DNA of 64,000 bases from G965197715 sp965247615 (lineage in GTDB: Bacteria > Chloroflexota > Dehalococcoidia > Lucifugimonadales > UBA1127): contig OZ252022.1 in assembly GCA_965247615.1 (NCBI GenBank), forward strand, positions 2,981,572 through 3,045,571, written 5' to 3'. Positions 1-8,246 of this stretch are shown here, one piece after another. The notes under the pieces are model-generated. The model was not told the origin of the DNA. It did not search any database and worked only from the letters and a program-made list of their open reading frames with translations. Position 1 is the first letter of the stretch. Each line of letters begins with the position of its first letter. A program made the position numbers and the translations under genes.

Positions 1-1896
1 AACGAGGAAGTACAGGGATGACGGAACTGCGCTCTTGAGATCGCGGCTCGTTGCAACGGCCTCTTGGAACATCGTCTTGTCCAGATTCGTCTTGCATTCG
101 ACACATACGTAGCCGAGGTGAGACTCCACGCGTTCAGCATCGCGAAAGTCCTTGTCAAAAGAGGTCATCATGTATAGGCGTTTTCCCAAAATGAAATCCT
201 GATTCTTCGTACGCAAGGTAGGAACTCCTCCTATCCCAGGACTTGCGAGCGACGACATGAAACGCAACCCAGCAAACGTATTCCTTGGCCCCAATTCGAA
301 GCTACTATCAGCTAAATTCAATCCGCGGTACAGAAGTTGCGGGAGAAACTCTTCAAGGATCGTATTATCCAGCTTGAGTTGGCCCTTCTGTCGGTAAAGG
401 AAGTCTTCGGGACTATCGAATATCAGGTCAAGCTCAACAAATTTCTTGTACGCATTCGTTGCACTCACGAGGTTCTCCACAGACCCACTCTTACCCCGTC
501 CGACGTCCTCAAGATCCCTGATCCACTCTTTGTATCTCTGGAGTGCGTTCCTAACTCTCGGCCGATCGGCCGAAGGTAATCGGTTGTTCTTTAGAAGAGC
601 GGTGAGCTTGTCGCCATGAGGCGCTGGAAGCTTTGGGGTATCAACGTTTGTGAACCGGCTCTTGTTCTCCTTTACCATCATTACTCTCTTCCTAGTCTGG
701 TAGTCACTGTACGACAGGCTGTCAAAGATGGGCGTGCCGCTGATTCCGCCAATGCTGGCAATCGCTTCGACTAGCAGGTGGCGGTTGCGATTGGGTACGG
801 CTGTTAGTGCTCGATCAAGAGCGTCGGCCGCCACACTACGTCCAAGTGAAGTGACCACATCAACGCCGTTCTCGTAGCGGGTTCGGTGCAGATTGAGGAT
901 ATCCTCTCGAATCAGCTGCCCAAATCGATTCACAAATACCCTTTGCTGTCTAAGGGCAACCTCGAATCTCTCACAGCCAACGGAGAGTTTTTCAACAATA
1001 TCAGCATTGTACAACGGTGCACCAAGTACTTTGGATTCATGTCCCAGAATCAGGATGACACGGCCATCTGGCCGCAGCACCCGAGCCAATTCCTGTAGTA
1101 CCATGCTCATGTCGATACAGTATTGCACGACCGTGTGGAATCGGTTGCCACGGTTGGCTCGATTTGATCCAATCTCCGACCGTGCGACTCGAAGTAAATT
1201 CCACCCAAGAACCTCTACCGACCGCCTGTAGTTTTGGTGGTAGTTGAAAACGTTAATATATGGCGGCGATGTTACTATGAAATCAACTGACTGATCTCGC
1301 AGCGGCAAAGCTCTGGCGTCCTGCAAGTCTGCCTTAATGCTCTTGTCAGAATATGGCAGTTGACGGACTAATTTAGCGAGAGTTGAGAACTTGCTCTGAA
1401 CGAGGCCAGGGGTAATGCTATTGTCATACACATCCATGATGACAATCAAGGCGTTAAACAATATCTTCGCCCAGTTGCTCAGTGAGTCACCGATCCTGAC
1501 GATACTTTCTTCTATGTCATCGATTTGTATCTCATCTTTGAAGAATATCTCGATGGGGAATTCACTATCGACTGCGTGCTGTAGTTCTGATATCACGTCC
1601 TCTCTGTCCACGGAGAGCACGTTTGCAAATTCGTAGAGTTTGCTGAAGGCCCAAGCGGATGGGTTGATCTCATATCCAAAGGCTGGGAAGCGCATTGTCG
1701 CAGCTTCCCGCAGGACAGTTCCACTGCCTGCGAAAGGATCCATAACTACCGAGTCGGTAGGGCAGTATGTATGGAGTAGGCTTTCGATAAGCTGGGGGGA
1801 GAATTGTCCACGCCATGCGAAAGTGTTAGAGCGGGTTTTGTCCTCAATGTCGAGGAGTGCTTGGGGTATCGGTTCTGTTAGTTCCCTCAGAGCCAT
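1..1896 (-). CDS. DNA methyltransferase fused to Bpu10I-like restriction endonuclease (3' end outside window)
   Basis: This is one uninterrupted reverse-strand frame of at least 632 codons that continues past base 1, so the C-terminus is missing. The N-terminal half is an AdoMet-dependent DNA methyltransferase: motif I DPFAGSGT lies at residues 53-60 and catalytic motif IV TSPPY at about 209-213. The second half (about 420 onward) resembles Bpu10I-family nucleases: it has a PHGDKL start, a DFLYRQKGQLKLDN segment and an ECK catalytic signature at 600-602, typical of PD-(D/E)xK enzymes. Inferred role: a self-contained type II restriction-modification protein that methylates and cuts the same site. 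GC is clearly lower than in the rest of the window, which suggests transfer. ATG 1896 is the first ATG in frame; a TTG at 1968, just after an in-frame stop, could add 24 residues. The nuclease family name comes from motif memory, and the fusion itself is read directly from the sequence. Confidence 0.8.
   Translation of the reverse strand, partial: MALRELTEPIPQALLDIEDKTRSNTFAWRGQFSPQLIESLLHTYCPTDSVVMDPFAGSGTVLREAATMRFPAFGYEINPSAWAFSKLYEFANVLSVDREDVISELQHAVDSEFPIEIFFKDEIQIDDIEESIVRIGDSLSNWAKILFNALIVIMDVYDNSITPGLVQSKFSTLAKLVRQLPYSDKSIKADLQDARALPLRDQSVDFIVTSPPYINVFNYHQNYRRSVEVLGWNLLRVARSEIGSNRANRGNRFHTVVQYCIDMSMVLQELARVLRPDGRVILILGHESKVLGAPLYNADIVEKLSVGCERFEVALRQQRVFVNRFGQLIREDILNLHRTRYENGVDVVTSLGRSVAADALDRALTAVPNRNRHLLVEAIASIGGISGTPIFDSLSYSDYQTRKRVMMVKENKSRFTNVDTPKLPAPHGDKLTALLKNNRLPSADRPRVRNALQRYKEWIRDLEDVGRGKSGSVENLVSATNAYKKFVELDLIFDSPEDFLYRQKGQLKLDNTILEEFLPQLLYRGLNLADSSFELGPRNTFAGLRFMSSLASPGIGGVPTLRTKNQDFILGKRLYMMTSFDKDFRDAERVESHLGYVCVECKTNLDKTMFQEAVATSRDLKSAVPSSLYFLV
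679..693 (-). promoter_or_regulatory. Possible internal ribosome binding site before the nuclease half
   Basis: On the reverse strand AGGAAGAG precedes two consecutive in-frame ATG codons at 681 and 678, with the AGGA core 8 nt upstream of the first. They fall exactly at the junction between the methyltransferase and nuclease halves (residues 406/407). The site could allow a free nuclease to be made from the same frame, or it may be a relic of two once-separate genes. Confidence 0.4.
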
Positions 1897-2182
1897 GTCG
1901 TACCTATCATGCAAAGAGTCCCTATTTGATAACTGTCCGTATTCCCTACTGATACTGCTGCTCTCCAATCATGCCCGAAGTCGCCCCACCAGTGGGTGTG
2001 ACGACTTCGAAGCTCGCTACGTATACCCCATGTGCATGCCTTGGGGTTTCGGATTCAATTGGTCATCGTTCTGGAATCTGCGGCCACACCGTAGATGTCA
2101 GGCTTCAGTGGATTAATTCGGTGAATCTCTGAATCAGCATACTAGAAGACCAGCCGGGCACCGGCCCGCGCCGCGGCCCTCC
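1897..2182. other. Intergenic region upstream of the R-M gene
   Basis: About 285 bases lie between the 5' end of the methyltransferase-nuclease gene and the 3' end of the thioredoxin-like gene. All three reverse frames contain stops. The frame of the R-M gene is blocked by TGA at 1971-1969. I see no clear promoter or RNA gene. GC rises sharply near 2150, which marks the edge of the low-GC segment. Confidence 0.4.
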
Positions 2183-2836
2183 CTACGGGTCGTGGGGCCA
2201 CTTGGTGCCGCCAACGGAGGGTCGTTGCTCCGGCGGCAGCGCGAGGCCCTCTTTGACCGCGGCGGTGAACTCGCCCGTCACTATCTTCCCCCACTCGCAG
2301 GCGTGGGCCACCCGATAGGCCGTCCTTCCGGTGCGGAAGGCGCTTCGCGACGGCTCGCTCATCTCCCCCAGCGGCTTGTCCATGTCAGCGGCCGCAACCC
2401 TGGCCTGCCTGACCTCCCCCTCCATGCCGTCGACGCTCTTGACCAGGGCGTTGGCCGTCTCGATGAACCGGCATATCTCCCGCATCTCAGCGTCGAACAC
2501 GATGAACAGCGGCAGCGTCCCGTGGCGGTCCTCCGGGAGGAAGCTGTTGGCCAGGTTCAGGTTCTGGTCGCGCTCGAAGATGCGCATCTCCAGCTTTTCC
2601 GTCGCCTCGGCCAGCTGCATGATGGCCGGGGTGCTGCTCACGGCGTCGCCGCACCAGGGCTCGGTGAACACCGCCAGCCGAAGCGGCTGAGGGAGGCTGT
2701 CGAAGTAGGCCTGCACCTCCGGCTGTACCTCCACGTCGTTGTATATCTGGAGGATGGCGTCCTTGTTGACTCTGATCCGGTCCCAATACTCCGCCCCCGT
2801 GAACCCCTCGGCGAACTTCTCCGCGGTCAGTGGCAT
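2183..2836 (-). CDS. Thioredoxin-family protein
   Basis: The 217-residue protein has a thioredoxin-like core with the line LAVFTEPWCGDAV at about residues 52-64. The active site is WCGD rather than WCxxC, so it keeps only the first cysteine, as in the thioredoxin_9-like group often found beside degradative enzymes. A cis-proline region follows (GTLPLFIVFD). There is no signal peptide, so it should be cytoplasmic. The start is supported by GGAGG 9 nt upstream of the ATG. It is divergent from the amidohydrolase that begins at 3064. Its substrate is unknown; a thiol-dependent reductase or chaperone-like role is inference. Confidence 0.75.
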   Translation of the reverse strand: MPLTAEKFAEGFTGAEYWDRIRVNKDAILQIYNDVEVQPEVQAYFDSLPQPLRLAVFTEPWCGDAVSSTPAIMQLAEATEKLEMRIFERDQNLNLANSFLPEDRHGTLPLFIVFDAEMREICRFIETANALVKSVDGMEGEVRQARVAAADMDKPLGEMSEPSRSAFRTGRTAYRVAHACEWGKIVTGEFTAAVKEGLALPPEQRPSVGGTKWPHDP

Positions 2837-3063
2837 GGCGTCTCACCTCCGTGCATTCGCTCCGCGACGTGTGCTGTGGCGCCAAGATACCCTCTCCAGG
2901 CGCCGGCGGCAACCCGGCACAGGGTCGTCCCACGGCACGCCTCCGTGGGTCCGCTGGACAAACCGAGAACGATGGAGTAAAAGAGTGGAAGGGTGGGGTC
3001 CAGGCGGTGAACGCGCCCGGACCTCGATGGAAAGACCACACAAACACGGAGCGGAGGCAGCGC

Positions 3064-4149
3064 ATGGCGACGGCAAACACGCAACCATCGAATACGGCGG
3101 ACGGCTCCCGGGAAGTGCTGATCTCGGCGGACTCCCACGTGATGGAAGCCGCCGATTTCATGGAGAAGCGGCTCCCCGACAACCTGCGAAGCCGCGCGCC
3201 GCGATTCCCCGAGGAGCGCATCGGCGAGCGGCACCAGGCCCACGCGGGAGGGCGCGACCGCAACGAGCGCGTGCGCGAGATGGAGACCGACGGCCTCAGC
3301 GCGGAGGTGCTCTATCCCAGCTATCCCATGAAGCTGTATAGCCTGGGGCGGCAGGACGCGGACCTCCAGGAGGCCTGCTTCCGCGCGTACAACGACTGGC
3401 TGGTGGAGTACTGTCAGGCCGCCCCAGACCGGCTCATCGGCATCGGCATGATCTCCGCTTACGACATAGAGTCCGCTGTTCTGGAGACGCAGCGCTGCAA
3501 GCAGCTCGGTATGGGCGGCGTCATGATCTGGCAGTGCCCGCCGGAGGAACTCCCCTTCGCCTCCAGCTACTACGACCCCTTCTGGCAGGTTGCCGAGGAG
3601 CTGCGCATGCCGGTCAGCATTCACTCGCTGACGGGCATCGGCGAGGGCGCGCGGCGCTTCCCCGGCCGCAGCGTGGACCGCGAGGGCGTGGACCGCTACA
3701 GGGGCCGGAACTACAGTCAGCTGGACGTGGCAAACACGCTGTTCGAGATCATCTTCTCCGGGGCGCTGCACCGCTTCCCCCAGCTCAGGGTGGTCTTGGT
3801 GGAGAATGAGATCGGGTGGATACCCTTCACGCTCCAGGGCTGGGACCGGTCCGTAGAGAAGTTCGCGGCCAACACCACGCTGAGCATCGACAGGCCGCCC
3901 AGCGAGTACTTTGACCGGCAGGTGTACGCGACGTTCTTCAACGACGACGTGGGCGGCAAGATGCTCTCATGGTGGGGCAAGGACAACTTCATGTGGTCCA
4001 ACGACTATCCCCACCCCAACTCCACGTGGCCCCACTCCAAAGAGGCCATCGGCAGAACGCTTGGCCATCTGAACGACGAAGACCGGGAGAAGGTGCTGAC
4101 CAGCAACGTGGCCCGGCTCTACGACATCGACGTCTCCAGGCTTGCGTAG
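3064..4149 (+). CDS. Metal-dependent amidohydrolase (amidohydrolase_2 / ACMSD-like)
   Basis: The 361-residue protein matches the TIM-barrel amidohydrolase-2 family, which holds decarboxylases and hydrolases such as ACMSD. Visible hallmarks are ISADSHVMEA near the N-terminus, where a DxH replaces the common HxH, a central SIHSLTG strand, and SNDYPHPNSTWPHS near residue 315 carrying the late metal/acid Asp. The start at 3064 is chosen over upstream frame extensions because AGCGGAGGCAGCGC precedes it and the conserved fold starts just inside. A second homologue lies at 12389. The substrate cannot be told from sequence; degradation of an aromatic or carboxylated compound is the family expectation. 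The cupin at 4253 follows on the same strand. Confidence 0.85.
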   Translation: MATANTQPSNTADGSREVLISADSHVMEAADFMEKRLPDNLRSRAPRFPEERIGERHQAHAGGRDRNERVREMETDGLSAEVLYPSYPMKLYSLGRQDADLQEACFRAYNDWLVEYCQAAPDRLIGIGMISAYDIESAVLETQRCKQLGMGGVMIWQCPPEELPFASSYYDPFWQVAEELRMPVSIHSLTGIGEGARRFPGRSVDREGVDRYRGRNYSQLDVANTLFEIIFSGALHRFPQLRVVLVENEIGWIPFTLQGWDRSVEKFAANTTLSIDRPPSEYFDRQVYATFFNDDVGGKMLSWWGKDNFMWSNDYPHPNSTWPHSKEAIGRTLGHLNDEDREKVLTSNVARLYDIDVSRLA

Positions 4150-4252
4150 CCTGACTCGATGGCCGGCGGGAGGGAACACCCTCAGCCCGGCCCTCTCCCA
4201 GGGTGAGAGGGAGTGACCCCGCAAAGCCCTAGAAGGAAACGAAGGAGGAATC

Positions 4253-4705
4253 GTGGCAACGAAGACGGCATCCAAGGCGGAGGTGTTCTCGCTGCGGACC
4301 CCGTACCTCTCGGCGGGCCGCATTACGTCCCTGGTGGCGGAGACGGACAACCTCTGGATCCATACCAAGATCAACGCGGAGGGCGGCGAGAACGCGCTGC
4401 ACAAGCACACGGAGGAGGACCACGCCTTCATTGTGCTGGAGGGCGAAGTGACCTTCTTCGATGAAGAGGGCGCCGAGACCGTCGTCAAACCGTATCAGGG
4501 GATCATGCTGCCCAAGGGCGCCTACTACCGCTATCTGAACACCGGACCCGGCAACCTCATGATCATCCGACTGGGTGCGGGGAAGCAGGGCGGCGGCGGC
4601 GAGGAGACGCGCATCGGGCCCGACGGCAATCCGCTGCCGTCCGAGTCCGCCGAGAACAAGAAGATCGAGGCGGTCCCGGTCCCCGGGAAGTTCTTCGGGG
4701 GCTAG
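4253..4705 (+). CDS. Cupin-domain protein
   Basis: The 150-residue protein is a single-domain cupin. The first cupin motif reads NALHKHTEEDHAFIVLEGE (two His spaced HKHTEEDH, then Glu) and the second falls around PKGAYYRYLNTG. Such proteins bind a divalent metal and act as small dioxygenases, isomerases or sensors. The GTG start follows GAAGGAGGAATC. It lies about 100 nt after the amidohydrolase stop, probably in the same unit, and is followed by a strong terminator. The lysine- and glycine-rich tail is not conserved. Function is unassigned beyond the fold. Confidence 0.8.
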   Translation: MATKTASKAEVFSLRTPYLSAGRITSLVAETDNLWIHTKINAEGGENALHKHTEEDHAFIVLEGEVTFFDEEGAETVVKPYQGIMLPKGAYYRYLNTGPGNLMIIRLGAGKQGGGGEETRIGPDGNPLPSESAENKKIEAVPVPGKFFGG

Positions 4706-4786
4706 GGAGGACGTCGCTTGCCCCGACCGCCCGGCTGAGAGCAGCCCGGGCGGCGGCGCACGGCCCCCCCGATGCGTTGCCAAGAC

Positions 4787-4821
4787 AAAAAGCGGGCCGC
4801 TCCTGAGAGCGGCCCGCTTTT
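4787..4821. terminator. Bidirectional rho-independent terminator
   Basis: A perfect 12-bp stem (AGCGGGCCGCTC with its complement) closes a 4-nt CTGA loop. It is flanked by an A-run on the left and a T-run on the right. It sits between the cupin gene on the plus strand and the GYD gene on the minus strand, so it can end both convergent transcripts. Confidence 0.9.
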
Positions 4822-4859
4822 CATTGTCAATGCCATGGCCCCCTCGGGGCCCGATGGGG

Positions 4860-5180
4860 CTATGAACCCGGCGGCTGGTAGTTGATGGGCTTTTGAGTGG
4901 CGGCATCCACCTCTTCAGGCGTGACGAGCACGGTCGTCTTGACGCTGATGGCCCCGGCGGCGCCGATGTTCAGCGAGGCCGCCGTCATAGTGGCCGCATC
5001 CGGCATGTCGAAGATGACGATGAGGTCGTCGCCGCCAAAGGCGAAGTAGAACGACTCCACCTTGCCGCCCGCGTCGCTGGCAAGCTTCTCAACCGCCTGA
5101 CGCCGCTTGGTGCCACCGTCCTTGAGCAACCCGGCGGCCCCCTGCGGTGTATAGGAAGAAGTTATCATGTACTTTGGCAT
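4860..5180 (-). CDS. GYD-domain protein
   Basis: The 106-residue protein starts MPKYMITSSYT and carries the features of the GYD family: ferredoxin-like small proteins with a FGGDDLIVIFDMPD strand near the middle. The function of the family is not established. The start at 5180 is chosen because the longer reading upstream runs through the tRNA-Pro gene, and a GGAGGAAACC site precedes this ATG. It lies just downstream of tRNA-Pro on the same strand and ends at the bidirectional terminator. Confidence 0.85.
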   Translation of the reverse strand: MPKYMITSSYTPQGAAGLLKDGGTKRRQAVEKLASDAGGKVESFYFAFGGDDLIVIFDMPDAATMTAASLNIGAAGAISVKTTVLVTPEEVDAATQKPINYQPPGS

Positions 5181-5197
5181 GGTTTCCTCCTGAGTAG

Positions 5198-5274
5198 TGG
5201 TCGGGGCGAGAGGATTTGAACCTCTGACCCCCTGCACCCCATGCAGGTGCCCTACCAGGCTGGGCCACGCCCCG
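5198..5274 (-). tRNA. tRNA-Pro (anticodon GGG)
   Basis: Read on the minus strand, the 7-nt acceptor arms CGGGGCG and CGCCCCG pair fully. The anticodon stem CCTGC/GCAGG encloses loop ATGGGGT, giving anticodon GGG for CCC codons. The T-arm contains GGTTCAAATCC. Discriminator A and the 3' CCA are encoded. The D-arm has the usual GG in its loop. The total length of 77 nt is normal. Confidence 0.95.
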
Positions 5275-5370
5275 ATGTAGCAAGTATAGCAGCGCAGGGG
5301 GTGAACCTCAAGCGGGCAACAAGGGGCCGGACGGCGCCGGCGCGACGCAGCAGGTGAGCTTCCGGCGCCC

Positions 5371-6705
5371 CTATAGCTTCAGGAGGTTGCTCAGGCCGCG
5401 TCCCTGGTTGCGTGAGAGCTGCTTCATCATCTTCTGCATTTGGCGGAACTGGTTCAGGAGCTGGTTCACGTCCTGGACGGTCGTGCCGCTGCCCCTGGCG
5501 ATCCGCCGCCGGCGGGAGCCGTTGAGCACCTCCGGGGTGTGGCGCTCCTGCGGCGTCATGGACAGCACGATGGCCTCCACCTTCCGCATCTGGGCGCCGT
5601 CCATCTCGTCCTGGGAGAGGCGCCCTTTGAGCTGAGAGAAGCCGGGCAGCATCTCCAGGACCTGGGACAGGGGGCCCATCCGCTTGACGGCCCCCAGCTG
5701 CTCAAGAAAGTCCTGGAGGTCAAAGGTGGCCCGCCGGAGCTTGCGCTCCATCTCTTGGGCCTGCTTCGTGTCGATGACGTCCTGCGCCCGCTCGACAAGG
5801 GAGACGACGTCGCCCATGCCCAGGATGCGGGAGGCCAGGCGGTCCGGGTAGAAGGGCTCGAGGGCATCGGCCTTCTCCCCGACGCCGATGAACTTGATGG
5901 GCACGCCGGTGACCGAGCTGACGGAGAGGGCAGCCCCGCCCCGCGCGTCGCCGTCCATCTTCGTGAGGACCAGCCCGGTGAGGCTGACGCGCTCGTGGAA
6001 CCCCTGCGCGGCCTGCACGGCGTCCTGGCCGGTCATCGCGTCGACGACCAGGAGCGTCTCCCGCGGCTGGACGGCGTCCTTGACAGCCTGGAGCTCCGCC
6101 ATGAGGTCGTCGTCGATATGGAGGCGGCCGCCGGTGTCCACGATGACCCAGTGGAGGCCCCGCTCTCTGGCGCGGGCAACGCCGTTGGCGGCGACCCTGT
6201 CCGGGGTCGACGAAGCGCCCTCTTGATAGACAGGCACCTCCAGCTGGCGGCCAAGGGCCTCGAGCTGGTCGATGGCCGCCGGACGACGCAGGTCCGCCGC
6301 CACGAGCAGCGCGCTCTGCCTGGAGCTTCGGCGCAGCTGGAGGGCGAGCTTGGCGGCGGTGGTGGTCTTTCCGGAGCCCTGAAGCCCAACCAGCATGACG
6401 ACAGTCGGCAGCTGTGGGGCAGCGTTGAGCCGATGGTCGCCCGCCGTGAGAATAGCGGTCAGCTCGTCGCTGACGATCTTGATGACCTGGGCCCCGGGGT
6501 TCACGCCCGTCAACACCTGATGCCCCAGGGTGCCTTCCCGCACCCTGGCGACGAGGTCCCGCGCGACGCGGAAGTTGACGTCGGCCTCCAGGAGCGCCAG
6601 CCGCACCTCCTTGAGGGCCTCGTCGATGTCCTTCTCGGTCAGGCGGCCCTTGCCGCCCAGGCGCGAAAAGACGCTGTTCAGCTTCTCCGTCAGGGCTTCA
6701 AACAC
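5371..6705 (-). CDS. ffh: Signal recognition particle protein Ffh
   Basis: The 444-residue GTPase binds 4.5S RNA and ribosome-bound signal sequences and delivers nascent membrane proteins to FtsY. The N domain helices come first, then the G domain with P-loop GLQGSGKT at about 107-114, DTGGRL and TKMDGDARGG. The C-terminal M domain carries GSRRRRIARGSGT, the RNA-binding helix-turn, followed by a methionine-rich stretch (QMQKMMKQL). The length is typical. No rpsP or rimM follows here, unlike the common ffh-rpsP order; the next gene downstream on this strand is tRNA-Pro. Confidence 0.98.
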   Translation of the reverse strand: MFEALTEKLNSVFSRLGGKGRLTEKDIDEALKEVRLALLEADVNFRVARDLVARVREGTLGHQVLTGVNPGAQVIKIVSDELTAILTAGDHRLNAAPQLPTVVMLVGLQGSGKTTTAAKLALQLRRSSRQSALLVAADLRRPAAIDQLEALGRQLEVPVYQEGASSTPDRVAANGVARARERGLHWVIVDTGGRLHIDDDLMAELQAVKDAVQPRETLLVVDAMTGQDAVQAAQGFHERVSLTGLVLTKMDGDARGGAALSVSSVTGVPIKFIGVGEKADALEPFYPDRLASRILGMGDVVSLVERAQDVIDTKQAQEMERKLRRATFDLQDFLEQLGAVKRMGPLSQVLEMLPGFSQLKGRLSQDEMDGAQMRKVEAIVLSMTPQERHTPEVLNGSRRRRIARGSGTTVQDVNQLLNQFRQMQKMMKQLSRNQGRGLSNLLKL

Positions 6706-6843
6706 GACAGGCTCCTTGCCTCTATTCTACAAGGTGGCGGGCAAATCAGGAATGCCGGCCGGCGCCCCACCGCCGCGCTCCTAGACCTTGGCAGCCGCTC
6801 CCGGGTATCATGCTGTGGCCACTCCACGCCGCAAGGAGGCTAT

Positions 6844-7260
6844 ATGTCACGCACCGAGGTCCAGCAGATGCTGGATGAGATCACCGCCGCCCACAGGAAC
6901 TGCGAGGATGACGCGTCCATCCTCACCAACGAGCAGCTCGACCGGTCTATATCCATGCGAAGCGGGCGTCAGACGAGCGTCCGGGGCATCCTCTACATGA
7001 TGACGGGCCACACCAAGGAGCACACGGTCCACATGAAGAAGCTCCTTCAGGAGACCGGCGCCCCGGGCGCCTCTCCCTCCGAGGCCCATCTGATCCTGGA
7101 GGAGGCCGGCGAGGCCCTGGGACGGCTCAAGGCGCTCTTCGCCCGCATGAGCGACGACGACCTGGACCGGGAGTTCGAAGAGCAGACGCCGAGAAAGATC
7201 CTGGAGCACGTCAAGGGCAGCTACACCTACTACCAGCGGTTCATCCAGGGCAAGGGGTAG
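6844..7260 (+). CDS. DinB-like four-helix-bundle protein
   Basis: The 138-residue protein is helical throughout, with a GHTKEH segment in helix 2 and YYQRFIQG at the end, as in the DinB/YfiT-like superfamily. Members bind a metal through scattered His residues and include thiol-dependent S-transferases and many unassigned proteins. AAGGAGG lies 5 nt upstream of the ATG. It is convergent with the cysteine hydrolase at 7274 with only 13 nt between stops. The family call is moderate and the function unknown. Confidence 0.65.
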   Translation: MSRTEVQQMLDEITAAHRNCEDDASILTNEQLDRSISMRSGRQTSVRGILYMMTGHTKEHTVHMKKLLQETGAPGASPSEAHLILEEAGEALGRLKALFARMSDDDLDREFEEQTPRKILEHVKGSYTYYQRFIQGKG

Positions 7261-7273
7261 GCCTGCCGCGCGG

Positions 7274-7969
7274 TTACTTCTCGGAGAAGGCCTGGAGATG
7301 CTCCTCCAACTCCGAGAGGTGCATGACGTCGGCGTACTTGTGATGCATGTCGAAGAGGTTCACCTTGTGTGACAGCAGGCTCCTATCGAAGGTGCACTCC
7401 TCGACCAGCACGACGTGGAAGCCGTACGAGTAGGCGTCGGCGACGGTTGCGCGCACGCAGCCGCTGGTGCTCTCGCCGCCGACGATGAGGCTGTCGATGC
7501 CCTGGCGCGTCAGGTGGGCGATCAACGGCGTGCCGAAGAACACGCTGGCCCGCTCCTTGTAGATGATGAGGTCCTGGGCTTCCGGTTTGAACGCCTCGAA
7601 GATCTCGTACCGGCTGGCGTCGCCCCCGGACGATTGCCTATGCGTGGCCCGCACACGGTCCGTGCGCGAGTCCCGGCGCGTCTCTCCCGTGCTGTAGACC
7701 ACGGGCATGCCCCGGGCGCGGACCATGCTGAGCAGCCGCTTGGTGGGCTCGATGGCCTCCCACGCGTAGTCTCCGCATGCGCTGGGGAACTGCTTCGCAA
7801 TCTCGTGGACGGGGCCGGGGCCGCCCTGGTACGCCGAGTTGTACAGGTCGATGAGCAGGACGGCCGGCCGCTGTCCCAGGTGAAGCTCCCGGCGATAGTG
7901 CCGGTAGAGCTCTATGTCCTCCGGGCTCACCAGGTCCTTCCATGCGTGGTCTTCAAAGGGGTCCGTCAT
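7274..7969 (-). CDS. Cysteine hydrolase, isochorismatase / N-carbamoylsarcosine amidase family
   Basis: The 231-residue protein shows the family triad: Asp in VLLIDLYN (about residue 41), Lys in IYKERASVFFGT (about 137) and nucleophilic Cys in GGESTSGCVRATVADA (about 172). The family hydrolyses C-N bonds in N-carbamoyl compounds, nicotinamide or similar amides in the cytoplasm. A close paralogue lies at 30790 and shares ERxSVFFGTPL and the C-terminal SHKxNLFDM...KYADV block. The N-terminal 30 residues before the core are not conserved. The substrate is undetermined. Confidence 0.85.
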   Translation of the reverse strand: MTDPFEDHAWKDLVSPEDIELYRHYRRELHLGQRPAVLLIDLYNSAYQGGPGPVHEIAKQFPSACGDYAWEAIEPTKRLLSMVRARGMPVVYSTGETRRDSRTDRVRATHRQSSGGDASRYEIFEAFKPEAQDLIIYKERASVFFGTPLIAHLTRQGIDSLIVGGESTSGCVRATVADAYSYGFHVVLVEECTFDRSLLSHKVNLFDMHHKYADVMHLSELEEHLQAFSEK

Positions 7970-8246
7970 TCCGGCGCCTCCTGCTCTGCCGGGCCGCTGA
8001 GCCCGGGCGGGTTGAGCACACTGTACAATATTTCGTATTCCGCGCCCGTCTCACAAAGCTCGCGCCCGTGAGTTCCCGGATTCCTCGCTTTCAGCATTAC
8101 GTCGACATGATGTGTACGCGCGCCGCATTCCAACCACGTCATTGCCATGAAAATAGGGCTCAGCAGAGGTGGTGCAGCCGTCCACTATCCCCTATTTTCG
8201 TCGGTCGTGGTGTGGGCCGACAGGCCCACCCCCGCCCTGCCGGCGG
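7970..8246. other. Intergenic region with an inverted repeat
   Basis: No gene is supported here. At 8147-8193 the sequence GAAAATAGGG is followed about 25 nt later by CCCCTATTTTC, an inverted repeat. The same GAAAATAGGG core occurs at 18357 and 62463, and its complement near 44472, so it may be a short repeat or the end of a degenerate mobile element. Confidence 0.4.

Noticed and set aside
5440..6784. Long forward frame over ffh
   Set aside because: It is the antisense shadow of ffh. Only the part after 6844 is a real gene (DinB-like).
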